NCBI GenBank assembly: GCA_017439665.1 | Contig: JAFSIS010000001.1 | Span: 1 to 64,000 of the forward strand | DNA: 64,000 nucleotides | Direction: 5' to 3' | Origin: Lachnospiraceae bacterium | GTDB lineage: Bacteria; Bacillota; Clostridia; Lachnospirales; Lachnospiraceae | Shown here: in pieces, positions 37,064-47,314 of the stretch | How positions within the stretch are numbered: the first letter of the stretch is position 1 | Layout: every line of letters begins with the position of its first letter | Position numbers and translations under genes: made by a program | The notes under the pieces: generated by a model | What the model saw: the letters and a program-made list of their open reading frames with translations, nothing else | The model's database searches: none | What the model was told of the DNA's origin: nothing

Positions 37064-37092
37064 AAAAAAGCCCACCATCAGGTGAGCTTTTT
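37064..37092 (-). terminator. mglC terminator
   Basis: 8-10 bp stem around loop at 37077-37080 with AGCCCACC (37069-37076) and GGTGAGCT (37081-37088); six T follow on the minus strand. Confidence 0.85.
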
Positions 37093-37115
37093 CCACTTTC
37101 TTATGTAGTTTTTCT

Positions 37116-38111
37116 TTATTTTTTAGCCACATATTTACGGATATCCAATGCGATCGCAGTTACGATTACGACACCCTGTGCAATGTACTGCGCGTTGGTA
37201 TCCACGCCCAGGAACTGAAGACAGGATTTCAGCAGCTCGAATACGGCAACACCGATCACAACACTGGAGATCTTACCAATACCACCATTTACGGAAACAC
37301 CACCGATGGTACAGGCAGCGATGGCATCCAGCTCATAGCTGAGTCCCAGGTTAACGGATGCACCACCAGCCTTTGCACCCAGAAGGTAACCGGCAATCGC
37401 ATACATTCCTGCTGCCAGGGTATAAATGATCACCTTGGTTCTCTTTACATTAACACCGGAAACCTCCGCTGCATTTTCATTTCCACCGATAGCATACATA
37501 TATTTACCATGACAGGTATGATTGTAAAGGAAGTACATGAATAAACCGATGATAAAGGCAATGATGATCAGGTAGTTGGTCGGTCTGAAACCGGGAATGA
37601 GTGTACCTGTTGCAATAGAGGTATACTGAGGAATATATCCGCCCAGAGGAGTTGCATTGGTATATACCAGACAGATTCCGTATACAATCAGCTGCATGCC
37701 CAGAGTTCCAATGAAAGGAGGAACGTTCAAATAAGAAATTACCAGACCGTTGATCAATCCAAAAACTGCACAAACTGCAATACAGATCAACAGAACCAGA
37801 ATAATATTCATTTCTCCCAGATTAGGATAAACCTTACCGGAATAATCTGCTCTCTGCAGCAATGTACCGGCGATACAGGCACTTAAGCCTACCATTCGTC
37901 CTGCGGAAAGGTCTGTACCCTTAGTAATCAAACATCCACTTACACCAAGGGCAATGATTACACGGGGGGCCATATTAATCAGAATATTGATCAGGTTGTT
38001 GGGGCTTCGGAAGGTGGGTTCGGTAATACTTACATAAATAGCCATAACCACCATCAAAATAATGATACCATTATTGATCAGGATATCTTTTATATTCGCT
38101 CTCTTCGTCAT
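37116..38111 (-). CDS. mglC: Galactose/methylgalactoside ABC permease, about 331 aa
   Basis: CUT2-type inner-membrane permease with 8-10 helices. APRVIIALGVSGCLITKGTDLSAGRMVGL, LNVPPFIGTLGM and GGNENAAEVSGVNV are typical of MglC/RbsC proteins. The ATG at 38111 follows AGGAGG with ideal spacing; an ATG at 38129 overlapping the mglA stop lacks one. Confidence 0.94.
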   Translation of the reverse strand: MTKRANIKDILINNGIIILMVVMAIYVSITEPTFRSPNNLINILINMAPRVIIALGVSGCLITKGTDLSAGRMVGLSACIAGTLLQRADYSGKVYPNLGEMNIILVLLICIAVCAVFGLINGLVISYLNVPPFIGTLGMQLIVYGICLVYTNATPLGGYIPQYTSIATGTLIPGFRPTNYLIIIAFIIGLFMYFLYNHTCHGKYMYAIGGNENAAEVSGVNVKRTKVIIYTLAAGMYAIAGYLLGAKAGGASVNLGLSYELDAIAACTIGGVSVNGGIGKISSVVIGVAVFELLKSCLQFLGVDTNAQYIAQGVVIVTAIALDIRKYVAKK

Positions 38112-38128
38112 TCTTTTTTCCTCCTGCA

Positions 38129-39625
38129 TTAAAACTGTGTCGCATACTGCATAATGTTTTCCTGCGTCATCTCATCTTTTTCCGTGATCTCTCCGGTAAT
38201 CTTTCCATTACACATTACCAGAATCCGGTCAGACATACCGATCAGCTCTGCCATTTCCGAAGAAATCATGATGATTCCTTTTCCCTGCTTAGCCAAATCC
38301 AGCATGATCTGATAGATTTCGTATTTTGCACCTACGTCAATACCTCGGGTAGGTTCATCCATGATCAGTACATCCGGATTATTTGCCAGCCAGCGGGAAA
38401 TGATTACCTTCTGCTGGTTACCACCTGAGAGGGATTGAATCTTCGTTTTACTGCTGGGAGTCTTGATACTCAGCTTTTTCACATTATCCTGAACAAGGTC
38501 TTCAATCTGTTTGTGGTTCAGTTTGACTCCACCCTGCACATATTTTCTTAGGGATGCAATGGATACATTATCTGCGATGGATAAGCATCCCAGGATTCCG
38601 GTTCCTCGTCTGTCCTCTGTGATCAGTCCGATTCCCCGATTGATTGCATCTGCAGGTCGTTTAATCCTTAATTTTCTACCATCTTTGATTACTTCACCGG
38701 AAGTAATATTACGAATACCGAAAATTGCTTCCATCAGCTCGGTTCTCTGGGCTCCTACCAGACCACCGAAGCCTAAAATCTCTCCTCTGCGAAGCTTAAA
38801 GCTGACATTCTGAAAGGATCTGGGATAAATACTGCTGAAATTATTGATCTCCATCAACACTTCACCCGGCTTATTATCCTTGGGCGGAAACAGTGCGGTA
38901 AGTTCACGGCCTACCATCTTGGCAATGATGTCGTCCATACTCATTTCTGCCGCAGGCCAGGTTCCTACATAGGTTCCGTCACGCATGATGGTAATATCGT
39001 CTGCGATACGTTTGATCTCACTCATCTTATGAGAAATGTAAACCAGCGATACTCCTCTGCTTTTGAGATCCTCAATGATCTTAAACAGAGCTTCTACCTC
39101 GTTATCAGTCAATGAAGAGGTGGGCTCATCCAGAATAACCACGCGGGCATTCATGGAAACTGCCTTGGCAATCTCTACGGACTGCATCTGGGAAATGGAC
39201 AGCTCGCCCAGCTTCGTCCTGGGATCAAAGTCGAGTTTAACCTCTTTCAGCCACTTTGCTGCTTCTTCATTCATCCGTTTTGCATCTACCATAATTCCTT
39301 TGGTAGGGTAACGGCCACAAAACATATTTTCTGCAATACTTCGTGCAGGGATTGGCTGCAGTTCCTGGTGAACCATAGCCAGACCTTTTCTCAAGGCGTC
39401 ATCAGGATTGGCTACGTCCAGTTTTCTTCCATCCAGATAAACCTCTCCTTCATCCATTTTATATATTCCGAAGAGACATTTCATCAGAGTGGATTTGCCC
39501 GCTCCGTTCTCCCCCATGAGAGCGTGCACAGTACCTGGGCGTAGATTCAAGTTTACATGATCAAGCGCCTTTACACCCGGAAAGCTCTTACAGATCCCTT
39601 TCATTTCAAGCCTGTATTCTGCCAT
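38129..39625 (-). CDS. mglA: Galactose/methylgalactoside ABC ATPase, 498 aa
   Basis: Tandem ATPase of CUT2 sugar importers. First domain has Walker A GENGAGKST and signature LSISQMQ; the second has LSGGNQQK and MDEPTRGIDVG, with a degenerate second Walker A (GLVGAQRT), as usual for the family. Preceded by a terminator hairpin that separates it from mglB. Confidence 0.95.
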   Translation of the reverse strand: MAEYRLEMKGICKSFPGVKALDHVNLNLRPGTVHALMGENGAGKSTLMKCLFGIYKMDEGEVYLDGRKLDVANPDDALRKGLAMVHQELQPIPARSIAENMFCGRYPTKGIMVDAKRMNEEAAKWLKEVKLDFDPRTKLGELSISQMQSVEIAKAVSMNARVVILDEPTSSLTDNEVEALFKIIEDLKSRGVSLVYISHKMSEIKRIADDITIMRDGTYVGTWPAAEMSMDDIIAKMVGRELTALFPPKDNKPGEVLMEINNFSSIYPRSFQNVSFKLRRGEILGFGGLVGAQRTELMEAIFGIRNITSGEVIKDGRKLRIKRPADAINRGIGLITEDRRGTGILGCLSIADNVSIASLRKYVQGGVKLNHKQIEDLVQDNVKKLSIKTPSSKTKIQSLSGGNQQKVIISRWLANNPDVLIMDEPTRGIDVGAKYEIYQIMLDLAKQGKGIIMISSEMAELIGMSDRILVMCNGKITGEITEKDEMTQENIMQYATQF

Positions 39626-39642
39626 CCCATTCTTCTCCTTTC

Positions 39643-39679
39643 AAAAAAATTCGGGTACGCCCTTATGGACGTACCCGAA
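39643..39679 (-). terminator. Attenuating terminator between mglB and mglA
   Basis: 10-bp perfect stem (39679-39670 with 39659-39650), 10-nt loop, seven T on the minus strand. Likely gives more binding protein than ATPase/permease mRNA. Confidence 0.9.
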
Positions 39680-39715
39680 AGAGCATTTACATGCTAAATA
39701 AAATATGTGTATTAC

Positions 39716-40837
39716 TTACTGTAAAGAGGAAAGAACCTCTGCTGCGTTTTCAGTAGTAACCTTTACATAGTCAACTACATAAGTGTTCTGAACTTCTTCA
39801 CCATTGATGAATGCAACTGCTGCATCTGCTGCCTGGTGAGACTGTCCGATATGATCGTTGAATACGGTAGCGGTCATTCCGCCGGACTGTACTAACTCAA
39901 GAGCTTCGGTAAGAGCATCTACACCAAGTAAGAATACGTCTTCACCAACGGTACGTCCTGCTGCATCCAATGCCTGCTTAGCACCTAAAGCCATTGCGTC
40001 GTTGTTACAGAATACAACTTCGATCTGCTCGCCATACTGAGATAAAGCATCCTGAACCTTCTGCTGAGCGGTAGCCTGATCCCAGTCTGCTCTCTGAACA
40101 GCACCCAGTAATTCTACTTCCCAACCTGCATCGGTAAGAGCCTTAACGGAGTACTCTGTTCTGTACTGAGCATCGATGTTTTCAGGATCACCCTGGATCA
40201 TGATATAGGAAACTTTGCCATCGCCGTTGATATCAACTACGTCCTGGCCAAGGTCGATCAGAACTTCACCCTGGAAGGTACCGGACTGTCTTGCATCAGC
40301 ACCAACATAGGTAGCTTTGATTCCTTCGGTTGCCCATCTTTCTTCTTCAGCAACTTCAGGCTCACGGTTGATGTAAACTACAGGGATACCGGAAGCATTA
40401 ATGGTATCGGTTACGGTTGCTGCTGCAGAAGAGTTAACCAGGTTGATGATCATAACGTCAACACCTTCGGTGATGAAGTTGTTGATCTGGTTGGTCTGCT
40501 CTGCCTGGTCATTCTTGGAGTCCATAACAGTAATGTTGCTCTCGGTAAATCCAAGGCTTACCAGATAGTTAACCAGTTCTGTACGGAACAGGGTCATAAA
40601 GTTGTCATCGAATTTGTAAATACAGATACCAACTTTCTTGTCTGCATAGTCACCTGTTGCTACAGCCTCTGCTGCTTCTGTTGCTGCCTCAGTAGCTGCT
40701 TCTGTTGCTGCGTCAGTCTCTGCCTCAGCAGCGGTAGTTGATTCAGTGGTAGTAGTAGTGGTACTGGAACCGCATCCTACTAACAGAGAAGCAACCATTG
40801 CCACACTTAAAAGTGCGCTAAAGATTCTCTTTTTCAT
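39716..40837 (-). CDS. mglB: Galactose-binding lipoprotein, 373 aa
   Basis: Solute-binding protein of the mgl transporter. Signal with lipobox LVGC followed by a Thr run and a TEAA repeat linker, then the sugar-binding domains; calcium loop DINGDGKVSY, NREPE and FCNNDAMALG match MglB. First gene of mglB-mglA-mglC; AAGGAGG ribosome site. A TATAAT lies at 40901-40896 and a 7-bp inverted repeat GGAAAAA/TTTTTCC (40903-40924) sits just upstream of it as a possible operator. Confidence 0.93.
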   Translation of the reverse strand: MKKRIFSALLSVAMVASLLVGCGSSTTTTTTESTTAAEAETDAATEAATEAATEAAEAVATGDYADKKVGICIYKFDDNFMTLFRTELVNYLVSLGFTESNITVMDSKNDQAEQTNQINNFITEGVDVMIINLVNSSAAATVTDTINASGIPVVYINREPEVAEEERWATEGIKATYVGADARQSGTFQGEVLIDLGQDVVDINGDGKVSYIMIQGDPENIDAQYRTEYSVKALTDAGWEVELLGAVQRADWDQATAQQKVQDALSQYGEQIEVVFCNNDAMALGAKQALDAAGRTVGEDVFLLGVDALTEALELVQSGGMTATVFNDHIGQSHQAADAAVAFINGEEVQNTYVVDYVKVTTENAAEVLSSLQ

Positions 40838-40979
40838 TTTTCTTCCTCCTTAAATCTTTTCTTCTATATATACAGAAGTGATTCTATTATACACCATTTA
40901 CAGGAAAAATCCAGTATTTTTTCCATTTCTGACAAATAATTCACAGATTGAACATGAATTATCTCTGTTTTGCCCTGTT

Positions 40980-41432
40980 TTATTCCTCTTCCATGGATTC
41001 CAGATACCCTCTGTCCCAAAGTAATATCTTCAATTTTCTGGCAGCCTCCACTGCAGGAGCAGTGAAGTACTGATTCGTCAATACAGCTCCCACCATCCTG
41101 TCATAAAAATCTCTTCCTGCATAGGCTTCCTGAACTGCCCTCACTCCCACCGGATCACTATAGCATTTACACTGGATGGCATAGGTAACTCCATCCTTTT
41201 CTGCCAGGATGTCTACCCCATAGTCTCCGCTTCCCGGAGTTACCTCTACCTCCAGAAACCCATTCCGTTTCAGCAGATCTGCACAATAGTATTCAAACTC
41301 ATGCCCTTCCAGGGAATCAAAGGGTTTGCCGGTCCTGCTCTTCCTTCTTTGGTATAACCATACAATCAGGGCAAGACAGAGAAGGAACAGAGCACCCCCT
41401 GCTGCTATAAGGTTATGCGCTGTTCCTTCCAT
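40980..41432 (-). CDS. Membrane-anchored Mrr-like restriction endonuclease domain protein, 150 aa
   Basis: One N-terminal membrane helix (about 8-27) then an Mrr-type PD-(D/E)XK domain: GHEFEYYCADLLKRNGF (Glu), GDYGVDILAEKDG (Asp) and YAIQCKCY (Q-x-K). All catalytic positions are intact. Such anchored Mrr-like proteins occur in many Firmicutes; whether they cut modified DNA is unknown. Strong GGAGG start. Downstream of the DUF5722 gene. Confidence 0.85.
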   Translation of the reverse strand: MEGTAHNLIAAGGALFLLCLALIVWLYQRRKSRTGKPFDSLEGHEFEYYCADLLKRNGFLEVEVTPGSGDYGVDILAEKDGVTYAIQCKCYSDPVGVRAVQEAYAGRDFYDRMVGAVLTNQYFTAPAVEAARKLKILLWDRGYLESMEEE

Positions 41433-41443
41433 AAATTCCTCCT

Positions 41444-43360
41444 TTAATGATGCCGGATCACTTCCGACCAGGAAGAGATTCCGATAATTCCTTTGGCAAA
41501 CTCCGTTACCTCCTGAGACCGTCCGGTATCGATGTATTTAAATACATTATAGATCTGTTTATGAGTACCGTCCACATGATCGATTCCCAATGCCAGTCCC
41601 TGAGCCAGCTCAGCCGCTGCATCCGTCTGCCGGTTAAGAAGCAGGGCATCGATATGGCTGTTGGCATCTGCGATATAATAAGCATAGGCATAAGCCGCCG
41701 CCTGAACCCCCTCGCCGGAGGTAGAGGTAAAGCCTAACTCACTTAAGGTTACGCTCCTCACCTCTCCTTTAGGATTTAAAAATTCCTCTCTCTGCAGGTA
41801 ATCTGTAACCACATGGATGTTGGTCATAGTTACCATGGGGGTGTCTGCACTGTTACGGATCAGGTTCATCCTGCGGTAATTGGAAGGCATATTCCAGAAG
41901 GCCGCATGGGTCAGAGGCACGGGGTAGGGATGATGGGACAAATCCCAGTCGATATTTCCGTATTCCTTAATATAGGCATTAAAATAATCCAGCACATCAC
42001 GACCATCATAATCTCCGCCTTTCAGGTTGCGGTTCCAGGTCTGGTCAATAGGCATATAGACCTTTGCATTGGCATTTACACTTTTAATGGCATTATAAAA
42101 TACCCGGAAACCATCGGCATAGACCTGGGAATAGGTCTGAACATCCACTGCCGGATAGTAGTTCCATGCTACTCTGGCATTGATCTCATTGGCAATTACC
42201 CAGTTCACTACCTGTCCGTGACTGGTTCCCGAATACCGCTCTGCCAGAAAGGTGGCTGCTGCCGCCAGATAGTCCACTCCTGCTTCATCCGATGCGTTAA
42301 ACATATAATAGGACTTTCCTGCAACCCGGGCCTGCGGGTGCACCAGATCCAGATAACTTCCGTTCCAGTCATTCAGAATTATACCGGTAGTCTGGATCCC
42401 CAGCTGGGTGAGCCGGGAAAAGATACTGTCATATTCTGCTACCACCTGTCCGTTAAAGGCATAGGTTTTTCCTGCATAGTTATAGTAGACGGTAGGATAG
42501 TGGGCATTGCTGGTCTGCCCCATCAGCCTTCCCAGGGTAACATTATAGGCAGCCTGTTTTACACCCAGATCCTGAAGCTCGCTGCCGCTTAATTTATAAG
42601 GATCCACCAGAAGGCCTTTTATGGAGGCTGCCTGGGGATGGGCATACTGATACTGTGCCCTTGCCTCCGGATTCGTAATATAACTCTGATCGGATAAAAG
42701 CACATATTCCCCATTCAGCTTGATTCCCATGGCAAACTTATCAAAAAGCCGGGTGTCTGCCTGCTTATAATTCAGATTTACCGTGAAGGAAAACTGGTCA
42801 TCCGATTTTTTCATTGAGGTAATGGGCTCCTGTCCCTCCAAAAGGGTGTTGCGGTAAATCGGAAGACTGAAGAGATAAAGTCTTCTGTCATCACTTTTCG
42901 GGATTCCTTCCATGGTGCCGCTGATAACCACCTTACTGATATCCTCCGAGGCAATCTCACAACGCTCAATCCGGGCAAAGCCATTCCTGTTTTCCGCAGT
43001 GATCACCGTTTCCTCCGGCCACATCTGCTGCCAGGCTGACTGCAGTCCCTGGGCAGTTTCATTTCGTGAAGCAGCCTCATTTTTGATTACCTCCAAAGCC
43101 TGCCCGGATACTCTCTCCAAAGCCTGGAGATTATACTCCCGCAGCTCTTCCCTGGCCTTGTCCGCATGGGTTTTCAGATAGTTCTCTCTGGCCCGGATGC
43201 CAATAAAGATACCACCTGCCAGAAGGACAAGAAAAAGCAGCACCAGGGGAGGGAGAATGCTTTTTTTCTCTTTCTTTTTATTCCTGTTTTTCTTTTTTTT
43301 GGGGGGACTCTTTTTTTCTTCCATTTTACCTTTACTTTCTTTTTCTTCTGTTGGCATCAT
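41444..43360 (-). CDS. DUF5722-like membrane-anchored protein, 638 aa
   Basis: Very basic N-terminus, one membrane helix (about 36-55), then a long extracellular domain. The core (WVIANEINARVAWNYY, LSHHPYPVPLTHAAFW, SELGFTS) resembles a glycoside-hydrolase TIM barrel of the family I know as DUF5722, with ANE and SELGF as possible acid pair. Substrate unknown. It follows the ABC exporter by 8 nt, suggesting co-transcription. Confidence 0.75.
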   Translation of the reverse strand: MMPTEEKESKGKMEEKKSPPKKKKNRNKKKEKKSILPPLVLLFLVLLAGGIFIGIRARENYLKTHADKAREELREYNLQALERVSGQALEVIKNEAASRNETAQGLQSAWQQMWPEETVITAENRNGFARIERCEIASEDISKVVISGTMEGIPKSDDRRLYLFSLPIYRNTLLEGQEPITSMKKSDDQFSFTVNLNYKQADTRLFDKFAMGIKLNGEYVLLSDQSYITNPEARAQYQYAHPQAASIKGLLVDPYKLSGSELQDLGVKQAAYNVTLGRLMGQTSNAHYPTVYYNYAGKTYAFNGQVVAEYDSIFSRLTQLGIQTTGIILNDWNGSYLDLVHPQARVAGKSYYMFNASDEAGVDYLAAAATFLAERYSGTSHGQVVNWVIANEINARVAWNYYPAVDVQTYSQVYADGFRVFYNAIKSVNANAKVYMPIDQTWNRNLKGGDYDGRDVLDYFNAYIKEYGNIDWDLSHHPYPVPLTHAAFWNMPSNYRRMNLIRNSADTPMVTMTNIHVVTDYLQREEFLNPKGEVRSVTLSELGFTSTSGEGVQAAAYAYAYYIADANSHIDALLLNRQTDAAAELAQGLALGIDHVDGTHKQIYNVFKYIDTGRSQEVTEFAKGIIGISSWSEVIRHH

Positions 43361-43368
43361 GCCTGTAT

Positions 43369-45225
43369 TCAGGCACTTACATCTTCAAACTGGGACTGGT
43401 AGAGAGAAGCATAGAAGCCATTCATTTTCAGAAGCTGTTCATGACTTCCCTGTTCCACAATATCTCCGTCCTTCATTACCAGGATCATATCTGCATCCTG
43501 AATCGTGGAAAGTCTGTGGGCAATCACAAAGCTGGTTTTTCCCTTCATCAGATTACTCATTGCCTTCTGGATCCTTCTCTCCGTACGGGTATCCACACTG
43601 CTGGTGGCCTCATCCAGGATCAGAATGGGGTTTCCTGCCAAAATTGCTCTGGCAATGGTTAATAACTGTTTTTGTCCCTGGGAAACATTGCTGGCATCCT
43701 CATTTAATTCCATCTGATAACCTCCCGGAAGAGTCTGGATAAAATGATGGGCATGGGCTGCCTTTGCCGCCTGGATAACCTCTTCATCACTGGCCGAAAG
43801 TCTTCCGTAACGGATATTTTCCATGATGCTTCCTTTAAACAGCCAGGTATCCTGTAAGACCATGCCAAAGGCTTCCCTCAGCTGAGAGCGGTTGTATTCC
43901 TTTACATCCCGTCCATCCACCTTTATAGAGCCTTTATTCACATCGTAAAAACGCATCAGCAATTTAACAATGGTTGTTTTTCCTGCTCCCGTAGGACCTG
44001 CGATAGCCACCATCTGTCCCGGCTCAACATGGCAGGTAAAATTGTGGATAACCTGCTTATCCGGCTTATATCCAAAGGCCACCTGTGTAAAATCCACCTC
44101 TCCCCGGATATTTTCCACGGATGCGGGATTTTCCACAAACCGGTCCTCCTCTTCCTCATTTAAAAACTCAAATACCCTCTCTGCCGCTGCTGCCATGGAC
44201 TGCAGCATGTTGGAAACCTGGGCGATCTGGGTAATGGGCTGGGTAAAATTCTTTACATACTGGATAAAGGCCTGAATATGTCCTACCTGAATACTTCCCT
44301 TAATGGCCAGATAGCTTCCGCTGATGGCAACTGCCACATAACCCAGATTTCCTACCAGATTCATGATGGGCTGCATCATTCCGGAAAAAAACTGGGACTT
44401 CCAGGCAGACTCATAAAGCTTATTGTTGGTAGCTTCAAACTCCTCGATAATGGTTTCCTCCCGGTTGAATGCCTTAACAATATTCTGTCCGCTGTAGGTT
44501 TCCTCCACCTGCCCGTTGATCTTACCCAGATAGCTTTGCTGATCCACGAAGTATTTCTGGCTGTGCTTTACCATAATTCCGATCAATCCACCGGAAACGG
44601 GTAAGATCACCAGAGCGATCAGGGTCATCACGGGACTGATCAAAAGCATCATGATCAGAACTCCCACCAGGGTGGTTATGGCCGTGATGAGCGTAGTCAC
44701 ACTCTGATTCAGGCTCTGCCCCAGGGTGTCCACGTCATTGGTGATCCTGGACAGTACCTCACCTACGGTTTTTGACTCAAAATAGCCTAGGGGAAGACGG
44801 TGTATTTTTTCGGAAATTTCTCCTCTGAACTTATAACAGATTTTCTGGGAAATCCCTGTCATGATCCATCCCTGAATAAAGGACAGGGCTGAGCTGATCA
44901 GATAGAGGATCAATAATAGAAGGAGAACCATTCCGATCTTTTCAAAATCTATACCGCCCGTTCCCGAAAGCTTTGCCACAAGACCATTATATATCTCCGT
45001 CGTGGCTATACTTAAGACACGGGGTCCGATGGTATTAAAGGCTGTTCCGCCCACAGCAAAAAAGACAACGGCCAGCAGGGCAAATTTATAATTCCCCATA
45101 TAGGCCAGAAGCTTCATTGAGGTCCCCTTAAAATCCCTGGCCTTTTCTCCCGGCATCATGGCTCCGTGAGGACCATGTCCATGGCCAAAGCCGGGGCGTC
45201 TGGGAGTATTTTTCAGTTCACTCAT
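43369..45225 (-). CDS. ABC exporter subunit with canonical ATPase site, 618 aa
   Basis: Type IV exporter half-transporter: six helices then nucleotide-binding domain with GPTGAGKTT, VSQGQKQ signature, LILDEATSSVD (catalytic Glu) and switch His in IAHRLST. Start overlaps the partner stop (ATGA). With the next protein it forms a heterodimeric multidrug or lipid exporter. Confidence 0.94.
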   Translation of the reverse strand: MSELKNTPRRPGFGHGHGPHGAMMPGEKARDFKGTSMKLLAYMGNYKFALLAVVFFAVGGTAFNTIGPRVLSIATTEIYNGLVAKLSGTGGIDFEKIGMVLLLLLILYLISSALSFIQGWIMTGISQKICYKFRGEISEKIHRLPLGYFESKTVGEVLSRITNDVDTLGQSLNQSVTTLITAITTLVGVLIMMLLISPVMTLIALVILPVSGGLIGIMVKHSQKYFVDQQSYLGKINGQVEETYSGQNIVKAFNREETIIEEFEATNNKLYESAWKSQFFSGMMQPIMNLVGNLGYVAVAISGSYLAIKGSIQVGHIQAFIQYVKNFTQPITQIAQVSNMLQSMAAAAERVFEFLNEEEEDRFVENPASVENIRGEVDFTQVAFGYKPDKQVIHNFTCHVEPGQMVAIAGPTGAGKTTIVKLLMRFYDVNKGSIKVDGRDVKEYNRSQLREAFGMVLQDTWLFKGSIMENIRYGRLSASDEEVIQAAKAAHAHHFIQTLPGGYQMELNEDASNVSQGQKQLLTIARAILAGNPILILDEATSSVDTRTERRIQKAMSNLMKGKTSFVIAHRLSTIQDADMILVMKDGDIVEQGSHEQLLKMNGFYASLYQSQFEDVSA

Positions 45226-47018
45226 CCTGCAATTCCTCCCTTCAGCTCTGCCTCTGACAGCTGTGACCCTGCAATTTCACGATATTCCTCACAGGACTCA
45301 AGCAGCTCCTTATGGGTCCCTTTTCCGATGATCCGCCCATCCTCCAGTACCAGAATCTGATCTGCATGCAGAATGGTACTGATCCGCTGGGCCACAATGA
45401 TTACCGTAGCATCTTTGGTCTTTTCGTTCAATGCCTTTCTCAGAGCCATGTCCGTTTTATAATCCAGGGCAGAAAAGCTGTCATCAAAAAGATAAATCTT
45501 AGGGTTTACCGCAATGGCTCTTGCAATAGACAGTCTCTGCTTCTGCCCTCCCGATACGTTGCTTCCTCCCTGGGCAATTTCACTGTGGTAACCCTCTTTT
45601 TTTGCTTCGATAAACTCCCGGGCCTGGGCGATCCGGGCGGCGTCTTTCATCTCCTCTTCACCGATATCATCTCCGCCAAAGCAGATATTGGAATCAATGG
45701 TTCCGGAAAATAAAACTGCTTTTTGCGGAACGAAGCCCAGCATACTGCGCAGCTTTTTCTGGGAAAGCTGCCGAATATCAATCCCGTCAATTTTAATACA
45801 GCCCTCCGTTACATCATAAAAACGGGTAAGCAGGTGCAAAAGTGTAGACTTTCCACAGCCCGTACTTCCAATAATCGCCGTTACCTTGCCGGGCTCAGCC
45901 TTAAAGCTGATTCCCGAAACGGCATCCTCGTCTGCATTAGGATAACGGAAGCTGACACCTTCAAAGCTGACCTCCCCTTTGGGATCACTTAACAGCTCAT
46001 CCTTCACCACTGCTTCATCCTGTATCTTCACTTCAGTATACAGAACCTCTTCAATACGGTCCGCTGCCACCCCTGCTCTGGGCAGCATAATGGAGATCAT
46101 GGTCAACATCAGAAAAGACATGACGATCTGCATGGTATAAGTGATAAAAGCCATCATATCCCCTACCTGCAGCCTTCCCAGATCCACGCCCTGGGCCCCT
46201 GCCCAGACGATCAATACCGTAATGCAGTTCATGATCAGCATCATAGTCGGCATCATAAAGGTCATTACCCGGTTGGTAAACAGCTGAGTCTTCATTAGAT
46301 CCTTATTGGCTTTTTCAAACCGCTCTGCCTCATGCTCTTCCCGGCTAAAGGCCCGGATAACCGGTATACCCGTCAGAATCTCTCTGGAAACCAGATTCAG
46401 CCGGTCGATCAGGGACTGTACGATTTTAAACTTGGGCAAAGCCACCCTCATCAGCGTAAAGACCAATAGAAAAATCGCCCCTACAGCCACACCGATGATC
46501 CACTCCATTCCCGTTCTGGTCCCGGCCACCTTAATGATTCCTCCAATAGCCAGAATAGGAGCATAGGCTACCATTCGAAGAAGCATAACACTGACCATCT
46601 GGATCTGCTGGATATCGTTGGTGCTTCTTGTAATCAATGAGGCAGTAGAAAAGTGGTCGATTTCTGCATGGGAAAAAGAAACTACCTTACGAAATATTTT
46701 TTTTCTTAAATCCCTGCCGATCCCGGCACCTGCCCGGGAGGCAAGAAGGCTTACACTTATTGCACATACCAGCATGATCAGGGTCATCCCCAGCATTTTT
46801 GCTCCGGTGGTCAAAAGATAATTTAACTGAATCTCCCAACTGCTTCCTGCAGCAGCTACACCTCCGTTTTCTATACCGCCCTGCATGATTCCAATATCGA
46901 TAATATCCGCCGTATAACCGGGCAGAGAAAGATCACAATATGCCTGTATGATTAAAAGGAGGACGATAGCAAGGGCACTTCCCTTTACTCCTTTCAGGTA
47001 TTTTATGATTTTGAACAT
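45222..47018 (-). CDS. ABC exporter subunit with degenerate ATPase site, 598 aa
   Basis: Partner half-transporter. GSTGCGKST and VSGGQKQR are intact, but Walker B ends LFDDSFSALD (Asp in place of catalytic Glu) and the switch His is Gln (VAQRIST). That pattern marks the non-hydrolysing site of heterodimeric exporters such as TM287/288. Together with the 43369 gene it forms one transporter. Substrate unknown. Confidence 0.94.
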   Translation of the reverse strand: MFKIIKYLKGVKGSALAIVLLLIIQAYCDLSLPGYTADIIDIGIMQGGIENGGVAAAGSSWEIQLNYLLTTGAKMLGMTLIMLVCAISVSLLASRAGAGIGRDLRKKIFRKVVSFSHAEIDHFSTASLITRSTNDIQQIQMVSVMLLRMVAYAPILAIGGIIKVAGTRTGMEWIIGVAVGAIFLLVFTLMRVALPKFKIVQSLIDRLNLVSREILTGIPVIRAFSREEHEAERFEKANKDLMKTQLFTNRVMTFMMPTMMLIMNCITVLIVWAGAQGVDLGRLQVGDMMAFITYTMQIVMSFLMLTMISIMLPRAGVAADRIEEVLYTEVKIQDEAVVKDELLSDPKGEVSFEGVSFRYPNADEDAVSGISFKAEPGKVTAIIGSTGCGKSTLLHLLTRFYDVTEGCIKIDGIDIRQLSQKKLRSMLGFVPQKAVLFSGTIDSNICFGGDDIGEEEMKDAARIAQAREFIEAKKEGYHSEIAQGGSNVSGGQKQRLSIARAIAVNPKIYLFDDSFSALDYKTDMALRKALNEKTKDATVIIVAQRISTILHADQILVLEDGRIIGKGTHKELLESCEEYREIAGSQLSEAELKGGIAG

Positions 47019-47314
47019 TTATATCATCCTTCCGCTATAATGCTTTACATAATGGTTATGTTCCAATAGTTTATCTTATCTTTATCACAAATTCTGGTCA
47101 ATTAATTTTCTATAAATTTTACTGCTTTATTTCGTTATCTTTTTAACAAAACATTTTATTTAATAAATTGTATAAAATTTGCAACATTATGCTGATATCC
47201 TTGAGTTTACCAAAGTGCCATGTTATTCTTATTTTATAGGTTGCAGGCTATTCAGGGAAGTATTCTGCATAAATTTGAAAAACCATATGATGTATACTTA
47301 AGGAGGAATTTGAT
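47019..47314. other. AT-rich divergent intergenic region
   Basis: Nearly 300 nt between the ABC exporter and hemerythrin genes. It is strongly AT-rich and must hold both promoters, but I see no unambiguous -35/-10 pair, hairpin or reading frame. Confidence 0.5.

Noticed and set aside
40896..40924. Catabolite-response (cre) site before mglB
   Set aside because: The GGAAAAA/TTTTTCC inverted repeat does not match the cre consensus; kept only as an unnamed possible operator.
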